Source: Opitutaceae bacterium
GTDB lineage: Bacteria; Verrucomicrobiota; Verrucomicrobiia; Opitutales; Opitutaceae
Direction: 5' to 3'
Length of the DNA: 64,000 bases
Assembly (NCBI GenBank): GCA_028280945.1
Contig: JANQKV010000058.1
Location: forward strand, 18,477 to 82,476
The notes below the pieces were generated by a model. That model saw only the letters and a list, made by a program, of their open reading frames with translations, was not told the DNA's origin and ran no database searches. A program made the translations under genes and the position numbers. This document shows positions 34,381 through 44,792 of this stretch, in pieces. Position 1 is the first letter of the stretch. Every line of letters begins with the position of its first letter.

Positions 34381-35577
34381 TTAGAGCTTTTTGACCGCGT
34401 AGGTCATGGCCTCGCCGATTTGATCGATCTGGTCCTCCGTGTGAAGGGCCGAAACCGCCGTGCGAATGAGGTCTTTGCCCGGGGGCACGGCCGGAGCAAT
34501 GGACATTACCGTGAACACGCCTTTTTCCAGCAGCGCCTGCCAGAAACGATAGACCGCCTCCCGTGAACCCAAAACAATCGGAACCGCCGGAGTTTCACTC
34601 TCCCAGATATCCAGTCCCAACGATTTCAGAATATTGGTGTAGCGCTTGGTGTTGCGCCATAGACGCTCATGGTGCTCGGGTTCTTCCTGCATCACGTCCA
34701 GAGCGGCTGAAGCGACCGCAGCTTGAGAGGGAGGCACTGCTGCAGAGAAAATGGTCTGTTTGGAATTGGTGCGAAGATACTCAATGATCTCACGGGAGGC
34801 AGCGATGAATCCACCAGTGCTGGCCAATGACTTCGACATGCTGCCACAAATGATATCCACTTGGTCATTCAAGCCAAAGTGATCGACCGTGCCACGTCCT
34901 TGGCGGCCAAGAACGCCGAAGCCGTGGGCATCATCCACCACGCTGAAACAGCCGAACTCTTCGCCGATCCCAATGATCTCAGGCATGCGAGCGATATGAC
35001 CCTCCATCGAATAAACCCCTTCGATCACGAGCATCTTGCCGCGGCGGGAATCGACCGTTTCGACAATGTCGCGAAGATCGGATGGGTTGTTGTGAGAGAA
35101 TCTTTCGACCGTGGCCATCGAGAGACGAACACCGTCCCACAGGCACGAGTGAATATTCTTGTCCGCCAGGATCACGTCTCCCTTTTGCGCGAAGGCCGCC
35201 ACGCTGGTCAGGCAGGATAAATAGCCCGCGGCGTGGATGTGGCATGCTTCGCGGCCGAGAAAGTCGGCCAGTTTTTGCTCAAGGTCCGTGTGATAGAGAC
35301 GGGATCCGTTCGAGGGGCGCGCCCCGGTCGGACTCGTGCCCCATTGCGACATGGCTTTCTGCCCGGTTTCAATGACCTTGGGGTGAAAAGAAAGGCCCAG
35401 GTAATCATTGCTGGAGAGCATGATCATGTCGCGGCCGTCGAGGCGGATGGAGGTGCCTTTTTGGGCCTCCATCGCATGGTAGTAGGGTGCGTATTTGAGA
35501 CGCATCTTCGTCGCGTAGTCGTCGCGCGAACGTTGCAAAATCGCCTTGGGGCTTCGCTTGAAGAAAGTCAGTGCCAT
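34381..35577 (-). CDS. Serine palmitoyltransferase-like alpha-oxoamine synthase
   Basis: This 398-residue PLP enzyme of the alpha-oxoamine synthase family joins an amino acid to an acyl thioester with loss of CO2. The Schiff-base lysine is Lys249 in GSMSKSLASTGGF. That segment matches serine palmitoyltransferase (SKSLAS-GGF) better than 2-amino-3-ketobutyrate ligase or 8-amino-7-oxononanoate synthase (TLGKALG). VVDDAHGFGVLGRQGRG supplies the PLP-contacting Asp and His. If it is a palmitoyltransferase it makes 3-keto-sphinganine from serine and acyl-CoA or acyl-ACP. A carrier, a ketoreductase-type SDR and lipid glycosyltransferases are adjacent. Family-level assignment is firm, substrate is not. 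Confidence 0.85.
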   Translation of the reverse strand: MALTFFKRSPKAILQRSRDDYATKMRLKYAPYYHAMEAQKGTSIRLDGRDMIMLSSNDYLGLSFHPKVIETGQKAMSQWGTSPTGARPSNGSRLYHTDLEQKLADFLGREACHIHAAGYLSCLTSVAAFAQKGDVILADKNIHSCLWDGVRLSMATVERFSHNNPSDLRDIVETVDSRRGKMLVIEGVYSMEGHIARMPEIIGIGEEFGCFSVVDDAHGFGVLGRQGRGTVDHFGLNDQVDIICGSMSKSLASTGGFIAASREIIEYLRTNSKQTIFSAAVPPSQAAVASAALDVMQEEPEHHERLWRNTKRYTNILKSLGLDIWESETPAVPIVLGSREAVYRFWQALLEKGVFTVMSIAPAVPPGKDLIRTAVSALHTEDQIDQIGEAMTYAVKKL

Positions 35578-35636
35578 GCGGTGACGAAGCTAGGAGGTTG
35601 AATCGGGTCGGGGAAAGGGGAAAGTTGCGGGCTGAA

Positions 35637-36842
35637 TCAGCGGCCAGGTGGCAGCGTTTGGATCCAATCCAGCAATAAATCGGCGCAATCGCTCCACAAA
35701 GGGGACGGTCGTGCGGCTGCCTCACGGGCCAAGGATTCGCGTTTGGACGTATTGTGCATCAGCTCCCGGATCGCTTTGGCAACCGGCTCACGGTGCCGTG
35801 TGTCGATTGCCAAACAGCCTCCTCCTCGGGCGGTTTCGCCGGTCGCTCCGTGAGCGGAGCAAATGCAGGGTTTGCCGTGTAGGAGACTCTCCCACACGGG
35901 GAACCCAAATCCCTCCAACAACGAGGGATAGACAGTGAAGGCGCACTCCTCGAACGCCTGTTCAAGGCCCTGATCTGAGATCCAGCCATCGTAACGTAGC
36001 GGGCGACCCTTTGTTTGAAGGCCTCGTATTCGTTCCATGGCTGTTTGTCCGGTTTCACGCTGAAACATGCCGATCAAACGCAACTCGAATCTCTCGCCCG
36101 CTTCCCACAACAACTCGCAGGCCTCGAGGAGGGTGACGTGGTTTTTACGTCCTTCGATCGAGCCTACGCACAATATTGTGGGAGGTGTGGATTTTTTTCC
36201 CTCATTGATGTGGTTGGGGTTTGTCTGGTGGTGCGTAGCGGGCAAGTGATCCATTCCCGGGGGAAGCACCACAACTTCGGGGTGGTTGCTCCATCCCGCC
36301 CAGTCCCAATAGCCGAGCAGTGATGCCTTCGAATCCTCTGAAAGGGCGCAGATTCCGTCGAAATCGTGGAGTTCGGCCATATACACGGGAAAGCGGCTGA
36401 CCGCGCCGGGCGGGGTCAAATCGGGCAGTCGCAGTGAGATGGCGTCATGGAACAAAGCCACCTTGGGGCAGCGCAAACCAGCAAAGAGCCCAAGTAGATT
36501 TCGTCCTGTCCGCTGGGTGAAGATTTCCGGAGTGAAAAACGCTTCGGCGTCGGATGGGATGTTGTATTGGGTGGCCGGACCAGATGTCAGTCGACGCAGC
36601 CTGCCGCGGATCTGAGCCGACAGCGGCCAATATGCTCCACGGCGTTTGGCCGGAGCGGGAGGGCATTCGAGGGTCGCACTTTCCCAAGCCTCCAAAAAGC
36701 GCCAGCTACGTTGGTGAGGGTCATGGGTGATTTCCCGTAATTTTGTTTTTTCGCCCAGCGCTTTGCGCAGCTCCAACGCCACCCTTTGCACACCGGTGCG
36801 AGCTCGGCTGTGGCTGGTATGCGACAGGTCGTAGAGCAACAT
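35637..36842 (-). CDS. Glycosyltransferase family 4
   Basis: This 401-residue protein has the Arg-rich N-terminal pattern SHTSHSRARTGVQRVALELRKAL and the donor site EGFGFPVWESLLHGKP (E-x7-E). It is soluble and cytoplasmic. It lies five bases after the GT2 gene and 59 bases upstream of the SPT-like gene, all on the minus strand, so the three probably form one transcript. A paralogue with the same N-terminal pattern ends the opposite run (33343-34362). Donor and acceptor are unknown. Confidence 0.88.
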   Translation of the reverse strand: MLLYDLSHTSHSRARTGVQRVALELRKALGEKTKLREITHDPHQRSWRFLEAWESATLECPPAPAKRRGAYWPLSAQIRGRLRRLTSGPATQYNIPSDAEAFFTPEIFTQRTGRNLLGLFAGLRCPKVALFHDAISLRLPDLTPPGAVSRFPVYMAELHDFDGICALSEDSKASLLGYWDWAGWSNHPEVVVLPPGMDHLPATHHQTNPNHINEGKKSTPPTILCVGSIEGRKNHVTLLEACELLWEAGERFELRLIGMFQRETGQTAMERIRGLQTKGRPLRYDGWISDQGLEQAFEECAFTVYPSLLEGFGFPVWESLLHGKPCICSAHGATGETARGGGCLAIDTRHREPVAKAIRELMHNTSKRESLAREAAARPSPLWSDCADLLLDWIQTLPPGR

Positions 36843-36847
36843 TCCGC

Positions 36848-37546
36848 TTAGCGATGCCAGGTATTGTATTTGAGGATCGCGAAAATCGCACGAACACCGT
36901 CCCGCCAGCCTATCTTTTTGCCTTCAGCGTAAGTCCGCCCTGCATAACTGACGCCTACTTCATAGATCCGGCAATTCTGGCGGGATATCTTGGCGGTGAG
37001 CTCGGGTTCGACACCAAAACGGTCCTCTTCGATCTCGATGCGTTGGATGATCTCACGGCGAAAGAGCTTATAGCAGCACTCCATGTCCGTAAGATTCAAG
37101 TTGGTGAACATGTTGGAGAGCAGGGTCAGAAACTGATTTCCGAGGGAGTGCCAGTAGTAGAGCACTCGATGCGGTTCGCCGCCCATGAACCGTGATCCAA
37201 AAACGACATCGGCTTTCTCCGCAAGAAGGGGGGTCAACAACCGGGGATAGTCCTGAGGGTCGTATTCCATGTCCGCATCCTGGATGATCACGTAATCGCC
37301 CGTTGCCTCGCGGATTCCCGTCCGCAGCGCAGCACCCTTGCCTTGATTGACTTCGTGGTGAATGACTTTGGCTACCCGAGGAGCGATTTTGTCGTCCAAT
37401 ACCTCGCGAGTGCCGTCAGTGGAACAATCGTTCACCACGATGACCTCCTGTTCAATGTCGATTGGGGCCGCCTGCACGGCATCGATCAACTTCGCAACGG
37501 TGTCGCGTTCGTTGTAACAGGGAATGACGATCGAAAGGGTGGGCAT
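36848..37546 (-). CDS. Glycosyltransferase family 2 (DPM1/polyprenyl-phosphate type)
   Basis: This 232-residue GT-A protein starts [13 protein letters not shown] and has [10 protein letters not shown], the aspartate-containing metal site, then GSRF and [14 protein letters not shown], as in DPM1-like and polyprenol-phosphate hexosyltransferases. It has no membrane helix of its own. I used the ATG at 37546; in-frame ATGs at 37570 and 37615 would add unconserved residues. Such enzymes charge undecaprenyl phosphate with a sugar that is later flipped and used by GT-C proteins; the next gene on the opposite strand (37664) is such a candidate. Confidence 0.88.
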   Translation of the reverse strand: MPTLSIVIPCYNERDTVAKLIDAVQAAPIDIEQEVIVVNDCSTDGTREVLDDKIAPRVAKVIHHEVNQGKGAALRTGIREATGDYVIIQDADMEYDPQDYPRLLTPLLAEKADVVFGSRFMGGEPHRVLYYWHSLGNQFLTLLSNMFTNLNLTDMECCYKLFRREIIQRIEIEEDRFGVEPELTAKISRQNCRIYEVGVSYAGRTYAEGKKIGWRDGVRAIFAILKYNTWHR

Positions 37547-37663
37547 GGTGGGAAGCGAGATTGAGCCCATCGAATTGAATCGCGCAATGCCAGAGCGCGG
37601 CCGCTTCTGATCCATTCCGGCAGTTGACCAAGCGGCGCGTCCCCTTCTGCCTAGGCGCCAAGC

Positions 37664-39307
37664 ATGCTGCAAAATGTCTGGTCATGGTTGTCGACCCCTT
37701 GGGGAGAGCGCGGTTTTCGCCCGGGCTTGCTGCTGCTCTATGTCTTCGCCGGGGTGGGATTGCTCTCCAAGTTATCGGAGTATCATATTCCCGAATACGG
37801 GTTTACCTACCTGATCGGCCAAGGTGATGAACCGGCGCGGGAGTTTGATTGGATCGAAGAGCGCGACGTCACGGTTTACCGCCATTTTCGATCTTCGGGT
37901 TACGATGCCCAATACTATGCTCAACTGGCAATAGACCCCGTCCTGCAGGACCCGACGCTGATCCAGTCGGTCGACAATGTGCCGTATCGTGCCCGCCGGA
38001 TCCTACTGCCTTGGACAGCTTATCTCTTTGGCTTGGGGCAACCCAATTGGGTGCTCAACGTGTTCGCGCTGCAGAACGTCGTTTGCTGGTTTTTATTGGG
38101 CTGGGTCCTGCTTACATGGTTTCCCCCAACGTCGATCGATCGAGCGGTGCGCTGGCTCGGCGTCATGCTGTCGGGGGGGATCTGGTTCAGCGCTTTTTCT
38201 TCGTTGGTCGATGGCCCCAGCCTGCTTATGCTGGCACTGGCATTGCGGTGGATAGACCGGGGGCAGACCTGGCGTGGAACCGCGATACTGGCCCTCAGTG
38301 GTTTGGCGAAAGAAACCAACATCATGGGAGCGGCTGCGCTTTCGCCGCCAAATTGGAAAAATTGGCGCGGGTGGGGAAAGGCTATTTTCCAGGGGCTGTT
38401 GGTGGCGGTGCCTTTAGTCGCTTGGTTCTTTTTTCTTCGCTGGCGTTTTATTGATTCGGGTTCGCTCGCGGGGGCACGCAACTTTGCTGCGCCGTTTACC
38501 GATTATTTCGACCGCTGGGCGTCACTTGTCGCCAGTGGCCTCAGTGGCGAGGTCCCCTGGAAATTCCTCTCCAGTGGATTGGCCACCCACCTTAGTGTTA
38601 CGGTGCAGGCTGCCTTCTTGCTGCTTTGGTGGCAATGGCGGAAAGCCGCCTGGCGCTTGGCCGTGCCGTTCGCGGTCCTGGCCTTTGTCTTGGGGCAAGC
38701 GGTGTGGGAGGGATATCCAGGAGCCTCCAGTCGCGTGCTCCTGCCGCTTTTGTTGGGATTCAACTTATTGGTCCCGGTTGGCCGGCGTTGGTGGTTAATT
38801 TTACTGCTGGGCAACGCCACTGTATTCGTGGGACCGACAGCGCTCGAACCTCGACCGGGCGAAACCTATTCGGTGCGGATAATGAATCGGGAAATGCTCC
38901 CTCCGGAGACTATAAATGCGGCCATTACGGTTGAGTTTCCGCGGCCGTGGTATCGGGCCGAAAGCAACCGCAAACGGCAGTGGCGTTGGTCCGAAGACGA
39001 CGCGGATATTCTGATCACGAATCCGTACTCCCGACCGCTGCAGGTGGAAATCCGGGGAGCGTGGTCCGCTCAGACCGATCGCACGGCACGCGTGATACAG
39101 GGAGGCAGCCTTCTCTGGCAACAGCACATCGGACTTGATCCCAAGGACTGGCGGCTTGCGGGTATTCGGTTGAAGCCGGGCCTCAATCGGCTGCGGATCG
39201 AATCTGATACCAACAACACCGAAGCCAGTCCGGGAGATGAGCGTCGGTTGGCGGTTTGCCTGCTCCGATTTGCGATCAAAGGCCGATTGCTCGAACCTGA
39301 GTCCTGA
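37664..39307 (+). CDS. Polytopic GT-C-like membrane protein with C-terminal beta domain
   Basis: This 547-residue protein has about nine or ten membrane helices in the first 410 residues and a soluble domain of about 130 residues at the end. Early on, [14 protein letters not shown] and [10 protein letters not shown] match a family of surface glycopolymer proteins (AZOBR_p60025-type). The C-terminal part has regular beta-type segments ([19 protein letters not shown]) and may bind carbohydrate. It is divergent from the GT2 gene (117-base gap) and ends two bases before the convergent GT2-GT4 gene. I infer a role in transferring sugars from a polyprenyl carrier; activity is not proven. Confidence 0.75.
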   Translation: MLQNVWSWLSTPWGERGFRPGLLLLYVFAGVGLLSKLSEYHIPEYGFTYLIGQGDEPAREFDWIEERDVTVYRHFRSSGYDAQYYAQLAIDPVLQDPTLIQSVDNVPYRARRILLPWTAYLFGLGQPNWVLNVFALQNVVCWFLLGWVLLTWFPPTSIDRAVRWLGVMLSGGIWFSAFSSLVDGPSLLMLALALRWIDRGQTWRGTAILALSGLAKETNIMGAAALSPPNWKNWRGWGKAIFQGLLVAVPLVAWFFFLRWRFIDSGSLAGARNFAAPFTDYFDRWASLVASGLSGEVPWKFLSSGLATHLSVTVQAAFLLLWWQWRKAAWRLAVPFAVLAFVLGQAVWEGYPGASSRVLLPLLLGFNLLVPVGRRWWLILLLGNATVFVGPTALEPRPGETYSVRIMNREMLPPETINAAITVEFPRPWYRAESNRKRQWRWSEDDADILITNPYSRPLQVEIRGAWSAQTDRTARVIQGGSLLWQQHIGLDPKDWRLAGIRLKPGLNRLRIESDTNNTEASPGDERRLAVCLLRFAIKGRLLEPES

Positions 39308-39309
39308 GC

Positions 39310-41892
39310 TTAATCGGGCCAGAGCCGAGAGGCGGCCAGTCGGTTCGCGTAGCGTCGTCCGATCGCAGCAGGCGAGTAGTGTTCCCGAATGTATGCCGCG
39401 GCCCGAGCCCCACGCCGCCGGGCTTCGCCAGGGTGTTGGACAACGTGTTGCATCAAATCGGCGGCCGCTTCGATTCTGGGGTTAGCCCAGATCTGCCCTT
39501 TTTCATAGGGGCCGTGAGTCTCGCTCAACTCGATCAGATCAAAGGGCACCGGATAGCCTGTCTCCCCACTCACAAACTCGGCGGTTGCCGACCAGTCTGT
39601 GCTTATCACCGGTTTCCCCAAAAACATGCACTCTGCAACTGCCAAACCAAATCCCTCCGAGCGATGTAATGACACAAAGGCATCACAGGCTGCTTCCAAA
39701 TTATGGACGTCTTCTCGCGAAAGCGTTTCGGCAATCAGGGTAGTGTGTTCAAGACCATTCAGTGCTGTCTTCAGCTTGTGGTAGGCTTCCGGGTTGCGTT
39801 CGGGGTTTTGAGTCTTGATCACCAACTGCACGCCGTGTTCATCGGGAAAAGCGGCACGATATGCGTCGATCACCGCGTGAGGGTTTTTTCGCTCCTGATA
39901 GGAATTTAGATCGTAGAGAAAAAGAAAGCAGATCCGATCTTCGGGCAGGGAAAATCGCGGTTTTTGGCCACCGATCGGGGGCGCGAAGTCGATGGCATGC
40001 GGCATCACCAATACCGGCAGCGGAACCTTGGCGGCGATGGCGTCCCGCACAAAGGCCGACGGGCACCATACCTCATCGTAATACTGCACCGCATCCACCC
40101 AGGCGTCAGGAAACTCCGGCAGCTCCCACGCCCAATAGGCAACGTTGTGTCGATCACGCCGAAAGGGGACGCCGTGGTGATGATCGATGTCACCCGAAAC
40201 AGGCGGATCAATGTGGAACACGTTTACGCGGTAGGGGTTCGTGCTCTGGAGCTTCGCGGCATAGGTGTTATCTCCCATCCGGTTCAGACATGGCAGTTTC
40301 ATGTCGACCAACGCATGCGGCATTTCTGCTGCTGCGGTCGCCCGTGCCATGCAGCGGGCACTTTCTCCGATACCCAACTCGGCTCGAAACCATCCGACAA
40401 CATTGAGCCCCAACGGATAGTCTTTCTTTTCCTTCCGATTAACCCGCAAGGGTTGACGGTGACTGAAGTCATAAATCGGTCGCTCGTCGCACAAAATCTG
40501 ATTCACCCGCAACCGACGATTTTTGAGTTGCGGTCGGTGCGCCTCGAGGACGAGCCGCCATTTACGGGGCAGGAGCCAGCGCTGGGTGATGCGCCCCGCC
40601 CAGGCCAGGAAATCCTCCCGGGCAGTGCCGATGATTTCGACGGCCAGCTCTACCGGTTCGTCCATCACGACCATGGGGCGATCGATGCCACAGTTGTAGT
40701 TGGTGCCATCTATCGGGAAAAACTCCTCGGTTTGCACACCGTTGATCGTCAGACGAAGCCCCAGCTCCCCGTCCGTCTCAGGCCGGTCTTTGGTCGGCGG
40801 CATAATGAAGCCGTTGATGAAGACATTTCGTTCGATCGTGCCAGGCGCGAACACAACAGTGAATTTGTTGCGAAACGAATAGCTTTTGTAGTGAATGTCG
40901 TCTCTGCGAAGGCCTCGAAGTTCGTAGGCTGTTGGATCATCGCCGGCAGGAGGACGCTCGATCCCAAGGGTTTTGCGCCAGTGAATTTCTTCGTAAAAGA
41001 TCGAGCTGCCAACTTCGACCCAAGCTTCCCGCGGCACGGCCTTGATTAAACCGGTTCGGTAGGCCAATGCACGCAGTAGCGTCCTATACGGCACCGACGT
41101 TATACCCGAGCGCCATTGCTGAATTTTCTGCCTCGCCCAATCCGCGGCACAAAGGTTGATGATTTCTCCGCGCCATCGTCCAAACAGGCGTCGGCTGTTG
41201 GCCTCATCGTGAGGCCGTGCCTTGCCCCTGGCCGCACTGACGTGGTGCCGCACCACGCTGTTTAGGGCAATCGCCACGCGTTGCCCCCGGTCGGCCAAGG
41301 CGAGGCAGAGGTCAACGTCCTCGCCGCCATTGATGAACTCCTTTTGGAAGCCGCCCCCGGTTTCGATGAAGACTTTCCGTCGCACCAGGCAGCAGGCTGC
41401 GGTCACGGCCGGGACATAGCGAATAGGCTTTCGCTTGATGCTGCTGGCCCGAGGCAAATCCCGAGTGTGCTCGAGTTTGGCATTGGCCCTGAATCGGATC
41501 CCGGCGTGATCAACTTCGTTGTTGTCCACCCGACGCTGCACATTGCCGATCAACGCAATCGAGCGGTCTTCCTCGAGTGCTCCCAGCATCGGTTCTATCC
41601 ACCCGGGCAGGAGCTCGAGATCGTTGTTCAGGAGGGCCAGATATTCTCCCTTGGCGGCCTCTGCGCCACGGTTGTTGCTACCGGCGAAGCGGAGGTTTTC
41701 CTGATTGATCAAGTATCGGCAGGGCGGAGGCAGCGTTTGAATCCACTCGCGTGATCCATCCGTGCTGCCGTCGTCGACAAAAATGATCTCATGCGAAAGA
41801 CCGGCGGGCAGGGTTTCCTGCAGGGTGCGCAGGCAGGTCTTGGTCAGTTCCAGCCCGTTGTAGAGAGGGATGATGAATGAAACCTTGATCAA
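39310..41892 (-). CDS. Fused GT2-GT4 glycosyltransferase with central linker domain
   Basis: This 860-residue protein has an N-terminal GT2 domain (about 1-230; SFIIPLYNGLE, NNDLE as metal site, EDVDLCL near 192), a central region without a known motif (about 300-480, beta-rich) and a C-terminal GT4 domain (about 505-860; EGFGLAVAECMFLGKP). It could add two sugars in turn. It lies 18 bases after rfbA, so it probably uses the dTDP-sugar made by the upstream genes. The same GT2-GT4 architecture without the central region occurs at 55210-57228. Confidence 0.9.
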   Translation of the reverse strand: MIKVSFIIPLYNGLELTKTCLRTLQETLPAGLSHEIIFVDDGSTDGSREWIQTLPPPCRYLINQENLRFAGSNNRGAEAAKGEYLALLNNDLELLPGWIEPMLGALEEDRSIALIGNVQRRVDNNEVDHAGIRFRANAKLEHTRDLPRASSIKRKPIRYVPAVTAACCLVRRKVFIETGGGFQKEFINGGEDVDLCLALADRGQRVAIALNSVVRHHVSAARGKARPHDEANSRRLFGRWRGEIINLCAADWARQKIQQWRSGITSVPYRTLLRALAYRTGLIKAVPREAWVEVGSSIFYEEIHWRKTLGIERPPAGDDPTAYELRGLRRDDIHYKSYSFRNKFTVVFAPGTIERNVFINGFIMPPTKDRPETDGELGLRLTINGVQTEEFFPIDGTNYNCGIDRPMVVMDEPVELAVEIIGTAREDFLAWAGRITQRWLLPRKWRLVLEAHRPQLKNRRLRVNQILCDERPIYDFSHRQPLRVNRKEKKDYPLGLNVVGWFRAELGIGESARCMARATAAAEMPHALVDMKLPCLNRMGDNTYAAKLQSTNPYRVNVFHIDPPVSGDIDHHHGVPFRRDRHNVAYWAWELPEFPDAWVDAVQYYDEVWCPSAFVRDAIAAKVPLPVLVMPHAIDFAPPIGGQKPRFSLPEDRICFLFLYDLNSYQERKNPHAVIDAYRAAFPDEHGVQLVIKTQNPERNPEAYHKLKTALNGLEHTTLIAETLSREDVHNLEAACDAFVSLHRSEGFGLAVAECMFLGKPVISTDWSATAEFVSGETGYPVPFDLIELSETHGPYEKGQIWANPRIEAAADLMQHVVQHPGEARRRGARAAAYIREHYSPAAIGRRYANRLAASRLWPD

Positions 41893-41910
41893 CGGAATGG
41901 GATGGAGGAG

Positions 41911-42798
41911 TCAGTCCCGCTTGCGCGGCCATGCCTTCAGGTAGGCTCCGTAAGACGATTTTCCGAGGCGCGCGATCTGGGCGTCCAGCTGCTCGTCGGA
42001 TATCCAGCCGCGGCTGTAGGCGATCTCCTCCAAGCACGCGATTTTTTGCCCCTGGCGGTTGGAGATAATGCTCACGAACTCACCTGCTTCCAGCAACGAG
42101 TTGTGGGTGCCGGTATCCAGCCACGCCGTGCCTCGCCCGAGCAATTCCACATGCAGGTCGCCACGCTGGAGGTAGCACCGGTTGAGATCGGTGATTTCGA
42201 GTTCGCCTCGAGCGGAGGGCTTGAGCTCACGGGCAAAAGCAACCACATCATGGTCATAGTAGTAGAGACCGGGGATCGCGTAGTTGGATTTTGGTGACGA
42301 GGGTTTTTCTTCCAGGGACAGGACCCGGCCATCGGCCGAAAACTCCACCACGCCATAGTCCCGGGGATTGGATACATGATAACCGAAAACCGTGGAGCCC
42401 GTATCCCGGGCGGAGGCGGCGGCCAAGGCGTTCACGAAGTCGTGTCCGTAGAACATGTTGTCTCCCAAGATCAGAGCCGACGGCTGGGTGCCGTCGAGAA
42501 AACCAACTTGCTCGGCAATCAGGAAGGCTTGGGCCAGTCCATCGGGGCTGGGTTGTTCGGCGTAGCTGAGTGCCAGGCCAAAGTTGGAACCATCGCCCAG
42601 CAGTTTTTGGAAAAGCGGCAAATCCTGTGGAGTGGAAATGATCAACACCTCCCGAATGTCGGATAGCATGAGAACCGACAGGGGATAGTAGATCATCGGC
42701 TTGTCATAAACCGGCATCAACTGTTTGGAAACCGCGATGGTGAGGGGGAAGAGGCGAGTGCCGCTGCCGCCGGCGAGAACAATACCTTTTCGATTCAT
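41911..42798 (-). CDS. rfbA: Glucose-1-phosphate thymidylyltransferase
   Basis: RfbA makes dTDP-glucose from dTTP and glucose-1-phosphate, the entry to dTDP-deoxysugars. The 295-residue protein has the signature [11 protein letters not shown] (10-20), then [24 protein letters not shown] and LDTGTHNSL, all standard. Length is typical. It follows rfbB by eight bases on the minus strand in the order reductase, rfbB, rfbA, then the GT2-GT4 fusion. Confidence 0.97.
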   Translation of the reverse strand: MNRKGIVLAGGSGTRLFPLTIAVSKQLMPVYDKPMIYYPLSVLMLSDIREVLIISTPQDLPLFQKLLGDGSNFGLALSYAEQPSPDGLAQAFLIAEQVGFLDGTQPSALILGDNMFYGHDFVNALAAASARDTGSTVFGYHVSNPRDYGVVEFSADGRVLSLEEKPSSPKSNYAIPGLYYYDHDVVAFARELKPSARGELEITDLNRCYLQRGDLHVELLGRGTAWLDTGTHNSLLEAGEFVSIISNRQGQKIACLEEIAYSRGWISDEQLDAQIARLGKSSYGAYLKAWPRKRD

Positions 42799-42806
42799 GA
42801 TCTAAC

Positions 42807-43865
42807 TTACGATGACGATGTGCCGAGGCGCTCCAGTCGATAGTCGCCACTGAGGATTTTTTCCGTCCAAGCCTGGTTATCGAGATACCACTGCACCGTT
42901 TTGCGAAATCCCGAAGTATGATCCTGCCGGGGCGACCAGCCCAGCTCGGTTTTGATCTTTGATGCGTCGATGGCGTATCGCAGATCATGCCCCGGGCGGT
43001 CGGTTACAAAGGTGATTTGTTCGGCGTAGGACCTGTCATCTTCGCGTGGCCGGAGCTCGTCCAAGAGGCTGCACAAAAGTCGAACCAGATCGATATTCTG
43101 ACGCTCGTTGTTACCCCCGATATTGTAGGTCTCGCCGATTTTTCCCTGCGCGATCACGGTGTGCAGAGCCTCGGCGTGATCGCCAACGTAAAGCCAGTCG
43201 CGGACGTTTTCACCTTTGCCGTAGACCGGAATGGGCTCGCCGCGAAGTGCCTTGAGAATGACCACCGGGATCAGCTTTTCCGGGAATTGGTAGGGACCGT
43301 AGTTGTTCGAGCAGTTGGTGACCAGCACCGGCAGATCATAGGTGTCGGCCCAGGCCCGGGCCAAATGGTCAGAGGCTGCTTTCGAAGCGGAATAGGGGGA
43401 ATGCGGATCGTAGGGAGTGGATTCGGAGAACAGACCTTCGACGCCGAGGGATCCGTAAACCTCATCGGTGGAGACATGCAAAAACCGGAAAACCTGCTTG
43501 GCTTCGCCCTCCAGAGACTCGTAGTGAGATCGGGCCGCTTGCAGCAGCGTAAAAGTTCCCACGACGTTGGTTTGGACAAACTCACCGGGACCATCGATGG
43601 ACCGATCGACATGTGATTCAGCGGCCAAATGCATGATCCAATCCGGGGCAAATTCCGTCATGAGTTTGGTCATGGCGGTTCCGTCGCAGATGTCGGTTTG
43701 GGAAAAATGATAGCGCGGGTTGTCCGCCAAATCGGCCAGTGAGTGGGGATTACCTGCGTAGGTCAGCTTATCGATGTTCAGGACGGAATGAGATGCCTCC
43801 GCGAGGAGGTGTCGGACGAGATTGCTGCCGATGAAGCCGCAGCCGCCGGTTACCAGAATTTTCAT
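42807..43865 (-). CDS. rfbB: dTDP-glucose 4,6-dehydratase
   Basis: RfbB turns dTDP-glucose into dTDP-4-keto-6-deoxyglucose using bound NAD. The 352-residue extended SDR has [10 protein letters not shown] (6-15), [25 protein letters not shown], and the catalytic YSASK with the family's [14 protein letters not shown]. It overlaps the upstream reductase stop by four bases (ATGA), so the two are translationally coupled. The product feeds the reductase and then the glycosyltransferases. Confidence 0.97.
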   Translation of the reverse strand: MKILVTGGCGFIGSNLVRHLLAEASHSVLNIDKLTYAGNPHSLADLADNPRYHFSQTDICDGTAMTKLMTEFAPDWIMHLAAESHVDRSIDGPGEFVQTNVVGTFTLLQAARSHYESLEGEAKQVFRFLHVSTDEVYGSLGVEGLFSESTPYDPHSPYSASKAASDHLARAWADTYDLPVLVTNCSNNYGPYQFPEKLIPVVILKALRGEPIPVYGKGENVRDWLYVGDHAEALHTVIAQGKIGETYNIGGNNERQNIDLVRLLCSLLDELRPREDDRSYAEQITFVTDRPGHDLRYAIDASKIKTELGWSPRQDHTSGFRKTVQWYLDNQAWTEKILSGDYRLERLGTSSS

Positions 43866-44743
43866 ACCGTTGCCTGTTCGGGTTGCCAGTTTGCGAGCGA
43901 CTGCCGAATGGCGTCGTGGACTTCCGTCATCTTGATTCCAGCGTTTGCCAGCTTAGTGGAGTCCATGACACAGTTCGAGCGAGGGGTCTTCGCCGCGATT
44001 TGCATAAATTCATCTTCGTCATCAAAGAAATCAAAATCTTTGGTGCAGACCCCGCTGGCCTTGATCAATTCGACCACGTCTCGCGTCGTAACGTGTCCGG
44101 GGTTGGTGACGTTATAGGTGCCGAATGGAATGCGCTTCTCCCAGCACGCGAAGGTGCCAGCCACAAATTCGTGCAATTGTGAAATGGAGTTTTCCGCCTC
44201 AAGCAGGCGCTGGTATCGCATCAGCTTGGTCAGGTAGTTGCGCGGTCCCTCGCGGTGATCGAAGGGAATCCGTAACCGCCAGATAAATACATTGTCCACC
44301 CCCTGAAGGGTCTCCTCTCCGAGTGCCTTGGTTCCGCTGTAGAACGAACAATTATTGGTGCGAAAACTGAAATTGGGTTCGTCGTCCTCACGAAAACCGC
44401 CGCCATCCGGTCGGGATCCCGTATAGATGCACCCGCTCGAAACATGTCCCCATGGTATCCCAACGTCCGCACAGGCCTCGGCAATCCGGCCGGGCAACAC
44501 GGCGTTGCCGAACAGGCACTCCGCCTTGTCCTGCTCGCAGGCATCCACGTTGGGTTTGCCGGTATATCCCGCTGCGTTGATCAGAAACTCAGGTTGATCT
44601 TCGGTGAGGGTTTTCCGCAGGGTGGTAACATCGGTATAGTCGACCTCAGCCCGCCGCAGGTTGCGAAACGGGATGTTCTTGTGCGTGAGCAAGGCTTGAT
44701 AGGCCTGCCCCACATAACCGGAGCCTCCAAGTAGATAAATCAT
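43862..44743 (-). CDS. RmlD-superfamily 4-keto-sugar reductase, NRS/ER-like
   Basis: This 293-residue SDR has a GGSGYVG nucleotide loop at the start and the catalytic Tyr135 and Lys139 in [10 protein letters not shown]. From memory it resembles plant NRS/ER, the bifunctional 3,5-epimerase/4-reductase of rhamnose synthesis, more than bacterial Rfb[46 protein letters not shown] and YNVTNPG line up in order. No rfbC lies in the window, which fits a bifunctional enzyme replacing RfbC and RfbD. An ordinary reductase with RfbC encoded elsewhere is also possible. Confidence 0.75.
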   Translation of the reverse strand: MIYLLGGSGYVGQAYQALLTHKNIPFRNLRRAEVDYTDVTTLRKTLTEDQPEFLINAAGYTGKPNVDACEQDKAECLFGNAVLPGRIAEACADVGIPWGHVSSGCIYTGSRPDGGGFREDDEPNFSFRTNNCSFYSGTKALGEETLQGVDNVFIWRLRIPFDHREGPRNYLTKLMRYQRLLEAENSISQLHEFVAGTFACWEKRIPFGTYNVTNPGHVTTRDVVELIKASGVCTKDFDFFDDEDEFMQIAAKTPRSNCVMDSTKLANAGIKMTEVHDAIRQSLANWQPEQATV

Positions 44744-44792
44744 ATGGCGCAGCGAATCGTTTGGAGCGGTGCGACCAATTCAACTCCCTTTC

